DNA from: MH13 sp040219355
GTDB taxonomy: Bacteria > Pseudomonadota > Alphaproteobacteria > Rhizobiales > MH13
Direction: 5' to 3'
DNA length: 64,000 bases
NCBI GenBank assembly: GCA_040219355.1
Contig: JAVJSN010000001.1
Coordinates: 1 to 64,000, forward strand
Shown here: positions 1 to 8,637 of the stretch, piece by piece
How positions within the stretch are numbered: position 1 is the first letter of the stretch
Layout of the letters: every line of letters starts with the position of its first letter
Notes under the pieces: model-generated
The model's input: the letters and a program-made list of their open reading frames with translations, nothing else
The model's database searches: none
What the model was told of the DNA's origin: nothing
Program-made: the position numbers and the translations under genes

Positions 1-102
1 AGCGCACTGTTCCAATACATCAACGGCTTCTACAATACCCGCCGCCGTCACTCAGCAATAGGAGGGCTATCACCCGCAGACTTCGAACGTAAAACGGCCT
101 AA
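1..102 (+). CDS. IS3-family transposase, C-terminal fragment (partial)
   Basis: Reading frame 1 gives 33 residues and a TAA stop at 100-102. The text contains FYNTRRRHSAIGGLSPADFE, the characteristic C-terminus of the IS3/IS150 OrfB integrase (rve) domain, where an asparagine/arginine-rich stretch is followed by HS..G..SPA.FE. The catalytic DDE residues would lie upstream, outside the window. It would catalyse transposition of the element whose right end is at about 140. Confidence 0.85.
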   Translation, partial: SALFQYINGFYNTRRRHSAIGGLSPADFERKTA

Positions 103-140
103 ACGAGAACAGGATGCGGAATTAAAACGGGACAAGTCCA
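1..140 (+). mobile_element. Right end of an IS3-family insertion sequence
   Basis: The window opens inside an insertion sequence. Positions 1-102 encode the last 33 residues of an IS3-type DDE transposase. After its stop, non-coding sequence runs to a plausible terminal repeat ending ...GGGACAAGTCCA at about 140; IS3 elements usually end in CA. The left end lies outside the window, so neither the left repeat nor a target duplication can be seen. The junction at 140 falls inside the reading frame of the next gene, which suggests that the element truncated it. Confidence 0.7.
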
Positions 141-161
141 CAGGAAGCAAACGTTGAGCGA

Positions 162-635
162 TTGACGGAAGTTTTTGCAGAGAAACTCAAACTAGAGGCA
201 CCGGCAAGTTACTGGGAGACCATTAGCAGTGATGCGAGAGATGCGTCGTGGAAATGGTTGTCAGCCTTCACAGTGGCCGTTCTCACCCCGTTGGGCTTGG
301 CCTGGCTGAATTGGTCCGAGCTTTCTACAGCAGTCACAACGTTTTTGGCTGATACCGGGATTGGTGGGGCCGCGTTTATCTCGGTTTTAGGCATCGGCTA
401 TGGTTGGGTACTGAAGCACCTCAGCCGTGGGTTTGTTCAGAACTTGCTGATCGCGGACGACGCCAAGCAGCGCAACGTTATGACGATGACCTACTTGGCT
501 CTGAGCAAAGACGCCGATGTTGAAATTTCCAATAACGAACGAGCGCTAATTCTCAACGCTCTATTTCGCCCGGCGCCGCCATCCAATGCGGACGATGGTC
601 CACCTGCGAGTTTGCTTGAACTCCTGAGAAAATGA
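162..635 (+). CDS. DUF6161-like membrane protein, C-terminal fragment cut by the IS
   Basis: About 157 residues from a TTG at 162. Two hydrophobic segments (about residues 33-51 and 70-85) are followed by a soluble tail with LLIADDAKQRNVMTMTYLAL and ALFRPAPPS..DDGPPASLLELL. I recall this tail from the C-terminus of DUF6161-type proteins; this is recognition of a pattern and not a search result. The same frame is open upstream to the IS junction near 140 and only stops inside the IS at 123-125, so the N-terminal part of a longer protein was probably removed by the insertion. The TTG start may not be real. Its stop overlaps the ATG of the next frame (ATGA at 632-635), which implies that the two were once cotranslated. 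Confidence 0.55.
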   Translation: MTEVFAEKLKLEAPASYWETISSDARDASWKWLSAFTVAVLTPLGLAWLNWSELSTAVTTFLADTGIGGAAFISVLGIGYGWVLKHLSRGFVQNLLIADDAKQRNVMTMTYLALSKDADVEISNNERALILNALFRPAPPSNADDGPPASLLELLRK

Positions 636-1786
636 CGGTCAACTTCGCGTCCATTACCGATGGCTACGAATTGTTGCTTTCGGATTTGCTAGTTACAGGT
701 CCGGGAGAGACACACCTCGGAGGCAGGCTTCCTCTGATTGACGACATTGATAGTGCTCTACCTTCGGAGTGAGGGACAGTCGTTAAAGGTCTTAGCCGCA
801 AGATAGAAATCCTGGGCGATAGCGTAGCGGTTTCGTTTTCAGGCAACGCAATAGCCATTAATCATGTAGTAAGCGCACTTCGGGATGGCCTGCCTGAAAG
901 CGGTTATTCGAGGCTAACCTTACAAAGAACGCTTGAGGATTGCGGCGATCTCGGAAATGCGATGGACTGCACCATCACGGGGTTGATCGCAGAAGAGAAC
1001 CGCCGAAGCACCTTGCTTTGGAGATCAGATTACAAGCCGGAAATAGTTGCTTACGATGCTGGCCCTGGCATCATTTCCGGTTCAGGGCAGAAGAGCCTGT
1101 TCGACTTGCTCAACAGGTCACGACAAACAATGACCGAGGGTGAAACGACCGAGAGCAGTGGCCACCATATGGGGGCTCTTTTTTGCGCTTCACTTATGGC
1201 GCATGAGATGATCAACCCACAAACACTGTGGAGTTGGTCAGGCGGCGCATTCGAAGCCATCTACTTCGATGGAAGCAAATTTTGCCGCGTTGACGAGTAC
1301 GTCGTCATCATGTGGGAGTGCGTTGGACCAATTAGATCATCGGACATTCGACTTGCCGTTCCACCTATCCGCCTGGGCTATTGGAACGACTATCTTGTCA
1401 TCAAGCGTTTCACTTTCGAATCTGCAAACCCTCAAGTCGCGGAATCAAACTCGCCGTTAGTGTGCGCCCCTCACTATTATCTTGTAAGCCCTCTGCGGCA
1501 TGAGCATCCGGTCGTTGACTCAAAACGCGTCATAAAAGCAATCGCAAAGCGCCATAGGAAAAAGAAACCGTCGACGATAGTGCACGTTGTAGCCGTTCGT
1601 GGCAAAGACGTGAGCCCAAGTGCTGAAGACGATGACGTTTTCTTGCACCTTTATGCGGAAGACCCGCGTCACCCGCTATCCTCCTACCTTGAGACTGCAT
1701 CTGGGTTGCAGTTGAGCTTCAGCCCAGATTTTGCGGGGCAGCTACGTGACGGCCTTGAGCAATCAACAAACGCAAACACCCTATAG
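632..1786 (+). pseudogene. Ntn-hydrolase-like protein gene interrupted by an in-frame TGA
   Basis: An ATG at 632 overlaps the stop of the preceding gene. The frame reads for 46 codons, meets TGA at 770-772, then stays open in the same frame to 1786. Without the stop the product would be 384 residues. The part before the TGA (ELLLSDLLVTG...) and the part after it (GLSRKIEILGDSVAVSFSGN) resemble the start of proteasome/HslV-type Ntn hydrolases, where a short beta hairpin is followed by a K.....D..A.AF.G pattern. I infer the family only loosely. The section from 962 can be read as a 274-residue protein if translation restarts there. No selenocysteine-type structure is evident after the TGA, so recent inactivation (for example CGA to TGA) or a sequencing error are the simplest explanations. 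The upstream partner is also truncated, so the locus looks decayed. Confidence 0.6.
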
Positions 1787-2038
1787 CTTTCCAATACTTG
1801 CAGGACGACGTTCGGCCTCGAAACACTCAGGTGCGCCACAGGCTTGAAAGCCGTTCGATAATATGCAATTAAGTCAGCAACTTATCAGTCAGATCGCGCT
1901 ATCTTCTCCTGGGCACCATCTTTACCCGGCTCCGTGCCTTTGGCACGATCGTATATTCGGTAAGGTTGGAAGGTTCTCCTCTTAGCCGCACTGTTTTTCT
2001 CTCTTCTGGGAGTGCCGCCCAACCGAGGAGCGAAAGCT

Positions 2039-3229
2039 TTAGCTGATCTTGTCGCGCAGGCGTTTGAGAAAAGGTTTGGAGCGTTCCACCCCGTTCAGCA
2101 CTGCGGCAGTTGCGACAGCCTGCCAATTCGACTTGGCCAGAATGACATCGCCATGCGGTGCTGTTTCGTTCCAAAAGCCCGCAACGATATGGCTGTCGGT
2201 CGTGATGGCTGAGTCCATCAGCTCGCAGTCCTTGCCCGAATAAAAAGCCTCAATGACCAGATATTCGAGCAAGACGCCGGGTGAGACGCTACGATAGCTT
2301 TCATCAATTGCGCATTTGGGCGTGAACCGCGTGGTTCCCGACTGGAGATTGATGCTAACGGCAATCGGCCTGTCGTCGACAAGAAGTGTATCGATCGAGA
2401 CAAGCCCTGCATCCCCGTCAGTTGCAAAGGCATCGCGCGCAAAGCGGGCCGTTGCTTCATCGCTGAGGAACGCCGTTCCCGCTTCGCCCTTCCAGCCAGC
2501 TGCCTCAATGCGCAAAAAGTCTTCAAGCCGTTTGGCAACCGCAGCACGCTGCGTAACATGCTCAAGCCGGACGTCGCCTTTTTCACCGAGGCGCCGCAAG
2601 TTGCGCCGGATGTCTTTCACCCGGCGTTTTGAGAGCACTGCTTTAACATGGCTCTCGAACCCATCGTGCTCGCGGGTCAGCCGCGGGCGCTCATAGCGCT
2701 GGATAACGCGCAGGCCACAGCCCATCTCGCGCGCTTGCGCTACAATCGTGCCGACCAAATCGCTGCCGAGGTCCATATGCCGCAACACGCAAACGCTGGG
2801 AGCATCTTTGCTGCCAATCGTCTGGAGCCAGGCTTTGACCACATCTGCCGCGCGATCCTTTGCCACCAGGGGAGCGCCGTTGAAATGGTAGAGATTGAGC
2901 TCCGAGGCCCAAACGCCAGGAATCCTCATGCCACGGACTTTGAGAGGGCTTGTTGGGAAGAGGCCTTCCAACTTGCCCGCGCGGGACACGATGAAAGCGG
3001 CGCTCTCCCCTTTGTCCAAACCTGCGTCCAGACCGGCTTTCACGTAGGATGGATGCAGAAACGGGTTTTGCGTAAGTGGGTTGGCCAAAAGATCGCGCCA
3101 ATCCTTCAACGGCTGCTCGTAAAGCGCGTTCATAGAGGTGAGCGCAACATCCAAGTCCTGGGTAGTCTGTGCACCAGATGCCCGTTCGGGATGGCAGTCA
3201 AAGGATGTGCTGTCGATCGCGATACTCAT
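2039..3229 (-). CDS. FemAB/BioF2-like GNAT-fold acyltransferase
   Basis: 396 residues. The C-terminal half has the hallmarks of the acetyltransferase family PF13480 (CelD/BioF2-like, related to FemAB): a basic segment SKRRVKDIRRNLRRLGEKG near residue 205, FLRIEAAGWKGEAGTA about 40 residues later, then a long GNAT-like stretch ending in SPGVLLEYLVIEAF. Family members transfer acyl or aminoacyl groups, often to exopolysaccharide, peptidoglycan or other cell-surface compounds; the substrate here is unknown. The start ATG overlaps the flippase stop (ATGA), so the two are translationally coupled. It is the last gene of a three-gene minus-strand operon with the flippase and the JmjC-like protein, which supports a role in making or decorating a surface glycan. 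No signal peptide or membrane segment is seen, so it should act in the cytoplasm. Confidence 0.8.
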   Translation of the reverse strand: MSIAIDSTSFDCHPERASGAQTTQDLDVALTSMNALYEQPLKDWRDLLANPLTQNPFLHPSYVKAGLDAGLDKGESAAFIVSRAGKLEGLFPTSPLKVRGMRIPGVWASELNLYHFNGAPLVAKDRAADVVKAWLQTIGSKDAPSVCVLRHMDLGSDLVGTIVAQAREMGCGLRVIQRYERPRLTREHDGFESHVKAVLSKRRVKDIRRNLRRLGEKGDVRLEHVTQRAAVAKRLEDFLRIEAAGWKGEAGTAFLSDEATARFARDAFATDGDAGLVSIDTLLVDDRPIAVSINLQSGTTRFTPKCAIDESYRSVSPGVLLEYLVIEAFYSGKDCELMDSAITTDSHIVAGFWNETAPHGDVILAKSNWQAVATAAVLNGVERSKPFLKRLRDKIS

Positions 3230-4587
3230 GAGGGGTTACCTTGCGTGAAAGTGGCGCGAAAACCGGCGAAAACTAGCAGCAAAAGGCCAAGACGGCGATA
3301 GGCGAAAAAGGAGAGAAGAACCGCTCGAAGAAGGAGCGCGAACGCGGTGATGCAGGCCGCGCCGATAATTCCAAATTCTGGCACAAACACAGCATGCAGC
3401 GTGATGGCTACCACCAGCACTGCGACGTGAACGAGCGAACACACGCGTTCTTGGCCAAGCATGTTCAAAACATCTTCACCAGGACCAAAAAGCGCTGATG
3501 CAAAAAGTCCGGCTGCCAGGATGATCACGATATCAACACCGGAGCCAAAACCCTGTCCAAAAAGTGCCAGCAACCAAGGGGCGGCAAAGCTGATCCCCAC
3601 AGCGAGAATCCCAATCAAAGCAACGTTGGCCAATGTGGCCTTGGCAATGAGGTTTTGCAGACCTGGCCTGTCGGATTGGGCTTGGAGCGCAGCATATTTC
3701 TGCGCGGTCGCAGCAGAAACTCCATAGGGAATGTAGTCGAGAATCTGCGAGATCCGGGTCGCAGCGAAGTAAACGGCAACGAACTCTGGAGACACGAAAA
3801 GGCCAAGGATGAGAATGTCGCCATTCTTGAAGATCACCTCGGTCGCATCGATTGCTGCGATTGGCAAAACGGTGCGCAGCCACGAGGATCGGTGAAAGAC
3901 GGCCTTTGCTCCGCCAAGAAGGCGTTTGAGAGATCGTTGAAGCAGCGCTGCCTGGATAAGAACGGTCACAAGCAGGCCAACAAGCGTGAAGCTGAGCACG
4001 AGAACCGCGTCGGCGCTGATGCCAAGGATAAAGGCCGCGCCAACGCCTGTGATGAGTGCCAGATGACGTATTAGGAAAGCCGGGGCAATCCCAAGCAGCG
4101 GCTTGTCCAGACCGCGTGAGATTGCCTCAAGATAATCCTGTAGCGTTAAAAGCGGCACGAAAAGCAGTGCCATCGTCGCGAGGGTGATGGTGACATTCGG
4201 CAGCCCTAGGATGCCAGAATGCAGCACCACCAAGCCAATGGCAGCGATGGCAATGCTCATGCTTCCAGCGAGCCCAAGTGCGAAATAAAGCAGGCCAAGT
4301 GCCCGGCCAGGGTCGCCTTTGGTTGTGTAGGCCGACAGATAACGGCAGACGAGCTGGTTGGTACCAAACGTTGCAAAATGGCCAAGAATCAAAAGCCAAA
4401 CCAAAGTCAGCGCGTAGCGACCAAATTCTTCAGCCCCGATGAGACGCGAGGCAAGAACCTGGGCGACAAGCGCTAGTCCTGCCGCGGCGATACGAATTGC
4501 GATCACCATTGGGCCTTGACCCACAAATGGTCGCAAACGCTCAGGAAGGCGTGCGGCGAACTGCGGTATGGCGTACGCTTGTGCCAC
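3226..4587 (-). CDS. Oligosaccharide flippase family protein (Wzx-like)
   Basis: 453 residues with about 12 hydrophobic segments spread over the whole length, as in the MATE/Wzx polysaccharide-transport superfamily. The N-terminus has the usual pattern of a first helix followed by ASRLIGAEEFGRYALTL, the typical LG...FG.Y motif of Wzx proteins, and the C-terminal half has GEDVLNMLGQERVC. Such proteins move lipid-linked oligosaccharides across the inner membrane. The start is a GTG only 2 bp after the JmjC-like gene, and the stop overlaps the acyltransferase start by ATGA, so all three genes form one transcript. No glycosyltransferase or polymerase lies alongside, so it may serve a glycan made elsewhere. 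Confidence 0.82.
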   Translation of the reverse strand: MAQAYAIPQFAARLPERLRPFVGQGPMVIAIRIAAAGLALVAQVLASRLIGAEEFGRYALTLVWLLILGHFATFGTNQLVCRYLSAYTTKGDPGRALGLLYFALGLAGSMSIAIAAIGLVVLHSGILGLPNVTITLATMALLFVPLLTLQDYLEAISRGLDKPLLGIAPAFLIRHLALITGVGAAFILGISADAVLVLSFTLVGLLVTVLIQAALLQRSLKRLLGGAKAVFHRSSWLRTVLPIAAIDATEVIFKNGDILILGLFVSPEFVAVYFAATRISQILDYIPYGVSAATAQKYAALQAQSDRPGLQNLIAKATLANVALIGILAVGISFAAPWLLALFGQGFGSGVDIVIILAAGLFASALFGPGEDVLNMLGQERVCSLVHVAVLVVAITLHAVFVPEFGIIGAACITAFALLLRAVLLSFFAYRRLGLLLLVFAGFRATFTQGNPS

Positions 4588-4589
4588 GC

Positions 4590-5528
4590 TTAGGCAACGC
4601 CGTCGCTGGTGCGCAATGGAACCAGAAGATCAGGAGCGGACATATCAAGCTTGAAGCGTATCTTTCGCTTAAAGCTTTGTCGCTTCTGCATCCCGGACAG
4701 GCGCCAAAAGGCTGTCAAACCGAATTTGGCCCAGGCGTTGGGCCCATAAAGATCGGTTGATTTGGGTGTCCAACCAAAAGACCGCAGAACGCTGTTGCCA
4801 TAGTGCACGGCAAAATGCCGCCGGATTTCTGGCGTCCAATGCTCTGTGGTCAGCGACACGTTGAGGCAATCCTTGTTTTCGACGCGGTGCGGCCCGTTCA
4901 ACGGCCAGTGCAGCATGTCGCCAGGCTTAAGGTCAGCCACAGTCGCGTACTCATCGAACCATGGTTCGTAGCCGATCTCTTCTTCGGTCAAGCCACGGAT
5001 AATGCCTTCAAGATCACGAGCGTGCAGGAAGGGTGGCCGATTAGGATAAACATAGATGCGCTTTTCGCCGCGGATCTGCCAGAGCGACTGCCCTGGTACG
5101 TCGGCGTGATAAAACACCTGCGCGTTGGGAGAGGAGATAAGCAACCCCATGCTATTGCGGTAGACGTTGAGATTGGGAACGTGAACACCGATGGAGGTGA
5201 ACATCTCGTCAAGCAGGTCGCCGAACTCTTCTGCCGTCTCGTTGATCTTCGTCAGATTGATCCAGATGCGCCCCTGCGCGACCGCTTCGACAAGTTGCGC
5301 ACCGCTCAAGTCACCGCGTTGGCAGTAGGACCATGTCGAAACATCGTCGCCTTTAGGCCCCATGGTGTTGATGGCAATACGGTCTTCAGGGATGCTGTCG
5401 AGAAGGCGCGCCAAACCTTCATCTGTAAAGGTCGGTCGTTCGTGCAGATTGTGTTTGAGTGGCAAAATATGCTCACCCCACAGAGAGGCTTTCTGCTCGT
5501 TGAAATTGGTAAAGACAGTGTCGTGCAT
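4590..5528 (-). CDS. JmjC/cupin-like Fe(II)/2-oxoglutarate oxygenase family protein
   Basis: 312 residues. The central part has the jelly-roll pattern of JmjC-like cupins: FYHADVPGQSLWQIRGEKRI near residue 138 supplies an HxD pair and the GEK strand. Later DLKPGDMLHWPLNGPHRVEN supplies the second histidine, giving a complete HxD...H iron-binding triad. Bacterial members hydroxylate proteins or small molecules; the substrate is not known. It leads the operon with a flippase and a FemAB-like acyltransferase, so a modification step on a surface glycan, a lipid-linked intermediate or a dedicated protein is possible but inferred. The promoter must lie in 5529-5779, shared with the divergent exonuclease gene. 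No signal peptide is present. Confidence 0.75.
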   Translation of the reverse strand: MHDTVFTNFNEQKASLWGEHILPLKHNLHERPTFTDEGLARLLDSIPEDRIAINTMGPKGDDVSTWSYCQRGDLSGAQLVEAVAQGRIWINLTKINETAEEFGDLLDEMFTSIGVHVPNLNVYRNSMGLLISSPNAQVFYHADVPGQSLWQIRGEKRIYVYPNRPPFLHARDLEGIIRGLTEEEIGYEPWFDEYATVADLKPGDMLHWPLNGPHRVENKDCLNVSLTTEHWTPEIRRHFAVHYGNSVLRSFGWTPKSTDLYGPNAWAKFGLTAFWRLSGMQKRQSFKRKIRFKLDMSAPDLLVPLRTSDGVA

Positions 5529-5779
5529 GGTTCTCGTCCGCCTTGCAGATGCTTGTTGGAGCCGGTGCTCTTGATTGGGTCATTGGGCTGCGGACACACT
5601 GCGCATTTGTGTTGTAAAAAGAGTTACGCTGGACTGCCGATCCGCAATCTACGTAATCAGAACGTTAATCCCCGCTTGTCGCTACGGATGACTGCCTGGC
5701 TGAAACAGATACGTATTGGACCCGTTAACCTGGTCTTGCTATGCACGCGGCGACGCACACATCTTGCCGGACCAACACA

Positions 5780-6397
5780 ATGACAACCATTCGACTGCAC
5801 AGGGGCGACCTGCCTTCGCTTGATGCTTATGGCGATCATGTCGCCATCGACACCGAGGCTATGGGTCTCCACCCCCCCCGCGACAGGCTGTGCGTGGTGC
5901 AGCTCTCGCCTGGCGACGGCAGCGCCGACGTTGTGCAAATCGCCAAAGGACAAACCTCAGCACCCAATCTGGAAGCGTTGCTGGCCGATCCGGCGCGCAC
6001 GAAGATCTTTCACTTTGCGCGTTTTGATGTCGCGCTGCTGTTCAAATCCTTTGGCGTCATGACAACGCCTGTTTTCTGCACCAAAATCGCGTCTCGGCTG
6101 ACACGGACCTACACCGATCAGCACGGATTAAAGTCGATTTCCAAGGAGCTTCTGGGCGTGGACATGTCCAAACAACAACAATCCAGCGATTGGGGTGCGG
6201 AAAACCTGACAGAAGCACAGCAAACTTATGCGGCTTCCGATGTGCTGCATCTGCATGCGCTCAAAGACAAGCTTGATATGATGCTCGACCGCGAAGAGCG
6301 TCGCGAGCTTGCCGAAGCGTCCTTCGGCTTTCTTCCCACACGCGCCAAACTTGATCTGTTGGGCTGGGGTGACAGCGATATCTTCGCCCACTCGTGA
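5780..6397 (+). CDS. rnd: Ribonuclease D-like 3'-5' exonuclease
   Basis: 205 residues from the ATG at 5780; an upstream in-frame ATG at 5741 would add 13 residues with no family match. It is a single DEDDy exonuclease domain: VAIDTEAMGL (DxE, Exo I), KIFHFARFDVALL (Exo II) and QQTYAASDVLHLHALKDKL (Exo III with the tyrosine and aspartate). It lacks the HRDC domains of E. coli RNase D, as is usual for the short alphaproteobacterial form, which is thought to trim RNA 3' ends. It heads the block that continues with lptC, and its 3' end overlaps the probable lptC start. Confidence 0.88.
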   Translation: MTTIRLHRGDLPSLDAYGDHVAIDTEAMGLHPPRDRLCVVQLSPGDGSADVVQIAKGQTSAPNLEALLADPARTKIFHFARFDVALLFKSFGVMTTPVFCTKIASRLTRTYTDQHGLKSISKELLGVDMSKQQQSSDWGAENLTEAQQTYAASDVLHLHALKDKLDMMLDREERRELAEASFGFLPTRAKLDLLGWGDSDIFAHS

Positions 6398-7031
6398 ACG
6401 CATCACGGCGCCAGCCAGTCGCGCCGATGCTTTCACCGCCGCACGGCGCCACTCCAGACAAGTGCGCGCGCTGCGCTTCCTCGTGCCTGCGGCAGCCGTG
6501 GTCAGCGTCGTCGTGGTGCTGCTTGGTTGGTGGTATTCGACCGCAACGGTGCCTGAACTTAATATTGCTGACGTGACGGTGACGGATGAAGGGATCGCCA
6601 TGGATGCGCCAGTGTTGCGTGGCGAAGATGAAGATGGTCATCCCTATGAGTTGCGCGCCGCCGAAGCCTTCCAGTCCCTGTCGGTCGACCCGGTTATCGT
6701 CATGCGACAGTTGGAGGGTGAAATCGTCATCGACGATGATGAGCAGGCTTTCATCACAGCGCCACAGGCCCGTTTCGACAGTGGAACACGGTTGATCGTG
6801 TTTGAAGAAGGCGGCGTGGAACTGCGGCTTTCGTCAGGTGGTCAGGCTTATTTGGGCGTCAGCGAAGTCGATCTTGAAAACGGCACATTGCGCTCGCAAG
6901 AGCCGGTGCGCATCGCCAATGATGAAGTAACGCTTGATGCTGGCGGGGTGCAAGGATTTGACGGCGGTGAGCGGCTCCTGTTTACCGATGGTGTGCGCAT
7001 GGTGTTAACACCAGCACAGGACGGGACATGA
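6369..7031 (+). CDS. lptC: LPS export ABC transporter periplasmic protein LptC
   Basis: About 220 residues. A basic N-terminus (AARRHSRQVRALR) is followed by one membrane helix (FLVPAAAVVSVVVVLLGWW) and a periplasmic beta-jellyroll domain, the LptC layout. LptC is anchored in the inner membrane and hands lipopolysaccharide from LptB2FG to LptA. The start is uncertain: GTG at 6369 gives a natural N-terminus and overlaps the exonuclease gene by 29 bp, whereas ATG at 6309 lies deep inside that gene. The stop overlaps the lptA start (ATGA region at 7028), and lptA and lptB follow directly. Confidence 0.85.
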   Translation: MTAISSPTRERITAPASRADAFTAARRHSRQVRALRFLVPAAAVVSVVVVLLGWWYSTATVPELNIADVTVTDEGIAMDAPVLRGEDEDGHPYELRAAEAFQSLSVDPVIVMRQLEGEIVIDDDEQAFITAPQARFDSGTRLIVFEEGGVELRLSSGGQAYLGVSEVDLENGTLRSQEPVRIANDEVTLDAGGVQGFDGGERLLFTDGVRMVLTPAQDGT

Positions 7032-7585
7032 GCATGCGTATGGCACGAACCGGATGGTTGGCTTGGATAGCGCTGGCGTTTTTAGCGCTGGGCGCCCCCG
7101 TTGTTGGGGCGCAGACACTTGCTGACGGTTTAAGCGGGTTTTCGCAGGAGTCCGATGATCCAATCGAAATCGAAGCGGACAATCTTGAAGTGCTCGATGC
7201 GCAGAATGTTGCAATTTTCCGTGGCAATGTGGAAGTGGTGCAAGGCACAGCAACACTGCGCACACGCGAACTGCGGGTGCATTATCAATCCGGCGGCGAC
7301 GGCGCGATAGGCCCAACCAGCAACCAGGGTCTGCGCTTGCTTGAAGCGTTTGGCGCTGTGGAAATTCGCTCAGAGGATCAGTATGCCTCCGGTGACCAAG
7401 CACGCTTTGACTTTGTCACTGAAATTATCACGCTAACCGGCGCCGTCCTCTTGCAGCAGGGTGAGAATGTGGTGCGCGGACAGCAGTTGGTGGTCGATCT
7501 GAACACGCGTGAGAGCAGGTTGGACTCATCCTCTTCAGGCTCAGGGCGCGTCAGCGGGACCTTTGTGCCTGGCGGAAACCAGTAG
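7028..7585 (+). CDS. lptA: LPS transport periplasmic protein LptA
   Basis: 185 residues with a signal peptide (hydrophobic WLAWIALAFLALGAPVVGA, cleavage near GAQT) and an OstA/LptA beta-jellyroll domain. Typical features are PIEIEADNLEVLDAQNVAIF, then FRGNVEVVQGTATLRTRELR, and later ITLTGAVLLQQGENVVRGQQ followed by VVDLNTRES. LptA forms the periplasmic bridge carrying lipopolysaccharide to the outer membrane. It overlaps lptC by 4 bp and lies 7 bp before lptB, so the three are cotranslated. Confidence 0.93.
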   Translation: MSMRMARTGWLAWIALAFLALGAPVVGAQTLADGLSGFSQESDDPIEIEADNLEVLDAQNVAIFRGNVEVVQGTATLRTRELRVHYQSGGDGAIGPTSNQGLRLLEAFGAVEIRSEDQYASGDQARFDFVTEIITLTGAVLLQQGENVVRGQQLVVDLNTRESRLDSSSSGSGRVSGTFVPGGNQ

Positions 7586-7592
7586 GCGCGTC

Positions 7593-8591
7593 ATGGGGTT
7601 CATCAACCAGTCACTCGCCAAGCTAGGGCGCACATTGGATGGGTTTGCCGATCCATCCGCCATGCTGGTGCGGTGGGGGATCGTGCAACCCCGCGATCCG
7701 CTGGATCGTCTTGGTCACGACTTTGACAAGCTAATCGCACAAACAGCGACACCGGTGACCAAAGGCGGTGCCAATGGACATGCCCATGGGGGTGCTAACG
7801 GGACCGATCTGGTCGACGAGGACGCCTTGCCGTTTGAGCCCTATGATGTCTACGAGCACCCAGTTATCGGCGATGCGCTGGTCGTGCAGGGTCTGCGTAA
7901 AGCTTACAAAGGCCGTGTGGTGGTGCGTGATGCTGGCCTGACAGTGAAACGCGGCGAAGCCGTTGGTCTGCTGGGCCCCAACGGTGCTGGCAAAACGACG
8001 ATTTTCTATATGATCACGGGCCTGGTTCTGCCCGATGCGGGACAAATCCATCTGGACGGCAATGAGATCACCAAGCTGCCCATGTATCAGCGGGCACGCC
8101 TTGGCATTGGCTATCTGCCGCAGGAAGCCTCAATCTTCCGCGGCATGACCGTCGAAGAAAACATCATGGCGGTGCTTGAACTTGTTGAACCCGATGCCGA
8201 CAAACGTCAGTCGGATCTGGAATCATTGCTTGATGAATTTCAGATCAAAGCTTTGCGCAACACGCCAGCCATTGCGCTATCAGGCGGCGAACGTCGACGC
8301 TGTGAGATCGCGCGCGCTTTGGCCTCACGTCCAGCATTCATTCTGCTTGATGAGCCCTTTGCTGGTGTCGATCCCATTGCGGTCAATGATATTCGCGCAC
8401 TGGTTCGGCACCTGACAACGCGCGGCATCGGGGTTTTGATCACCGATCACAATGTGCGCGAAACATTGAGCTTGATTGACCGTGCGACGATCATCCATTC
8501 CGGTACCGTGCTGACCGAGGGCACACCGGATGCCATCGTCTCCAACGCTGAAGCACGACGGCTTTATTTGGGCGAAAGCTTCTCGCTCTAA
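7593..8591 (+). CDS. lptB: LPS export ABC transporter ATPase LptB, with N-terminal extension
   Basis: 332 residues from the ATG at 7593. The ABC domain begins near residue 95 and has Walker A GPNGAGKTT, the Q-loop region GIGYLPQEASIFRGMTVEEN, signature LSGGERRR and Walker B FILLDEPFAGVDP, all typical of LptB. LptB drives LPS extraction from the inner membrane with LptFG. LptB is usually about 240 residues, so about 90 extra residues precede the domain; they include a glycine/alanine/histidine-rich linker (GGANGHAHGGANGT). It follows lptA after 7 bp and precedes rpoN, the classical proteobacterial order. Confidence 0.92.
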   Translation: MGFINQSLAKLGRTLDGFADPSAMLVRWGIVQPRDPLDRLGHDFDKLIAQTATPVTKGGANGHAHGGANGTDLVDEDALPFEPYDVYEHPVIGDALVVQGLRKAYKGRVVVRDAGLTVKRGEAVGLLGPNGAGKTTIFYMITGLVLPDAGQIHLDGNEITKLPMYQRARLGIGYLPQEASIFRGMTVEENIMAVLELVEPDADKRQSDLESLLDEFQIKALRNTPAIALSGGERRRCEIARALASRPAFILLDEPFAGVDPIAVNDIRALVRHLTTRGIGVLITDHNVRETLSLIDRATIIHSGTVLTEGTPDAIVSNAEARRLYLGESFSL

Positions 8592-8637
8592 CCTCTATCA
8601 TTAGGGGCTTGTCAACCCACCCCATTACCTAGTTGGC

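Noticed and set aside
770..772. Selenocysteine recoding of the TGA
   Set aside because: No clear hairpin of the SECIS type follows the TGA, and the family is not known for selenocysteine.
4803..5783. Long plus-strand open frame of 326 codons
   Set aside because: It lies antisense to the JmjC-like gene, which has conserved motifs; the plus frame has no recognisable domain.
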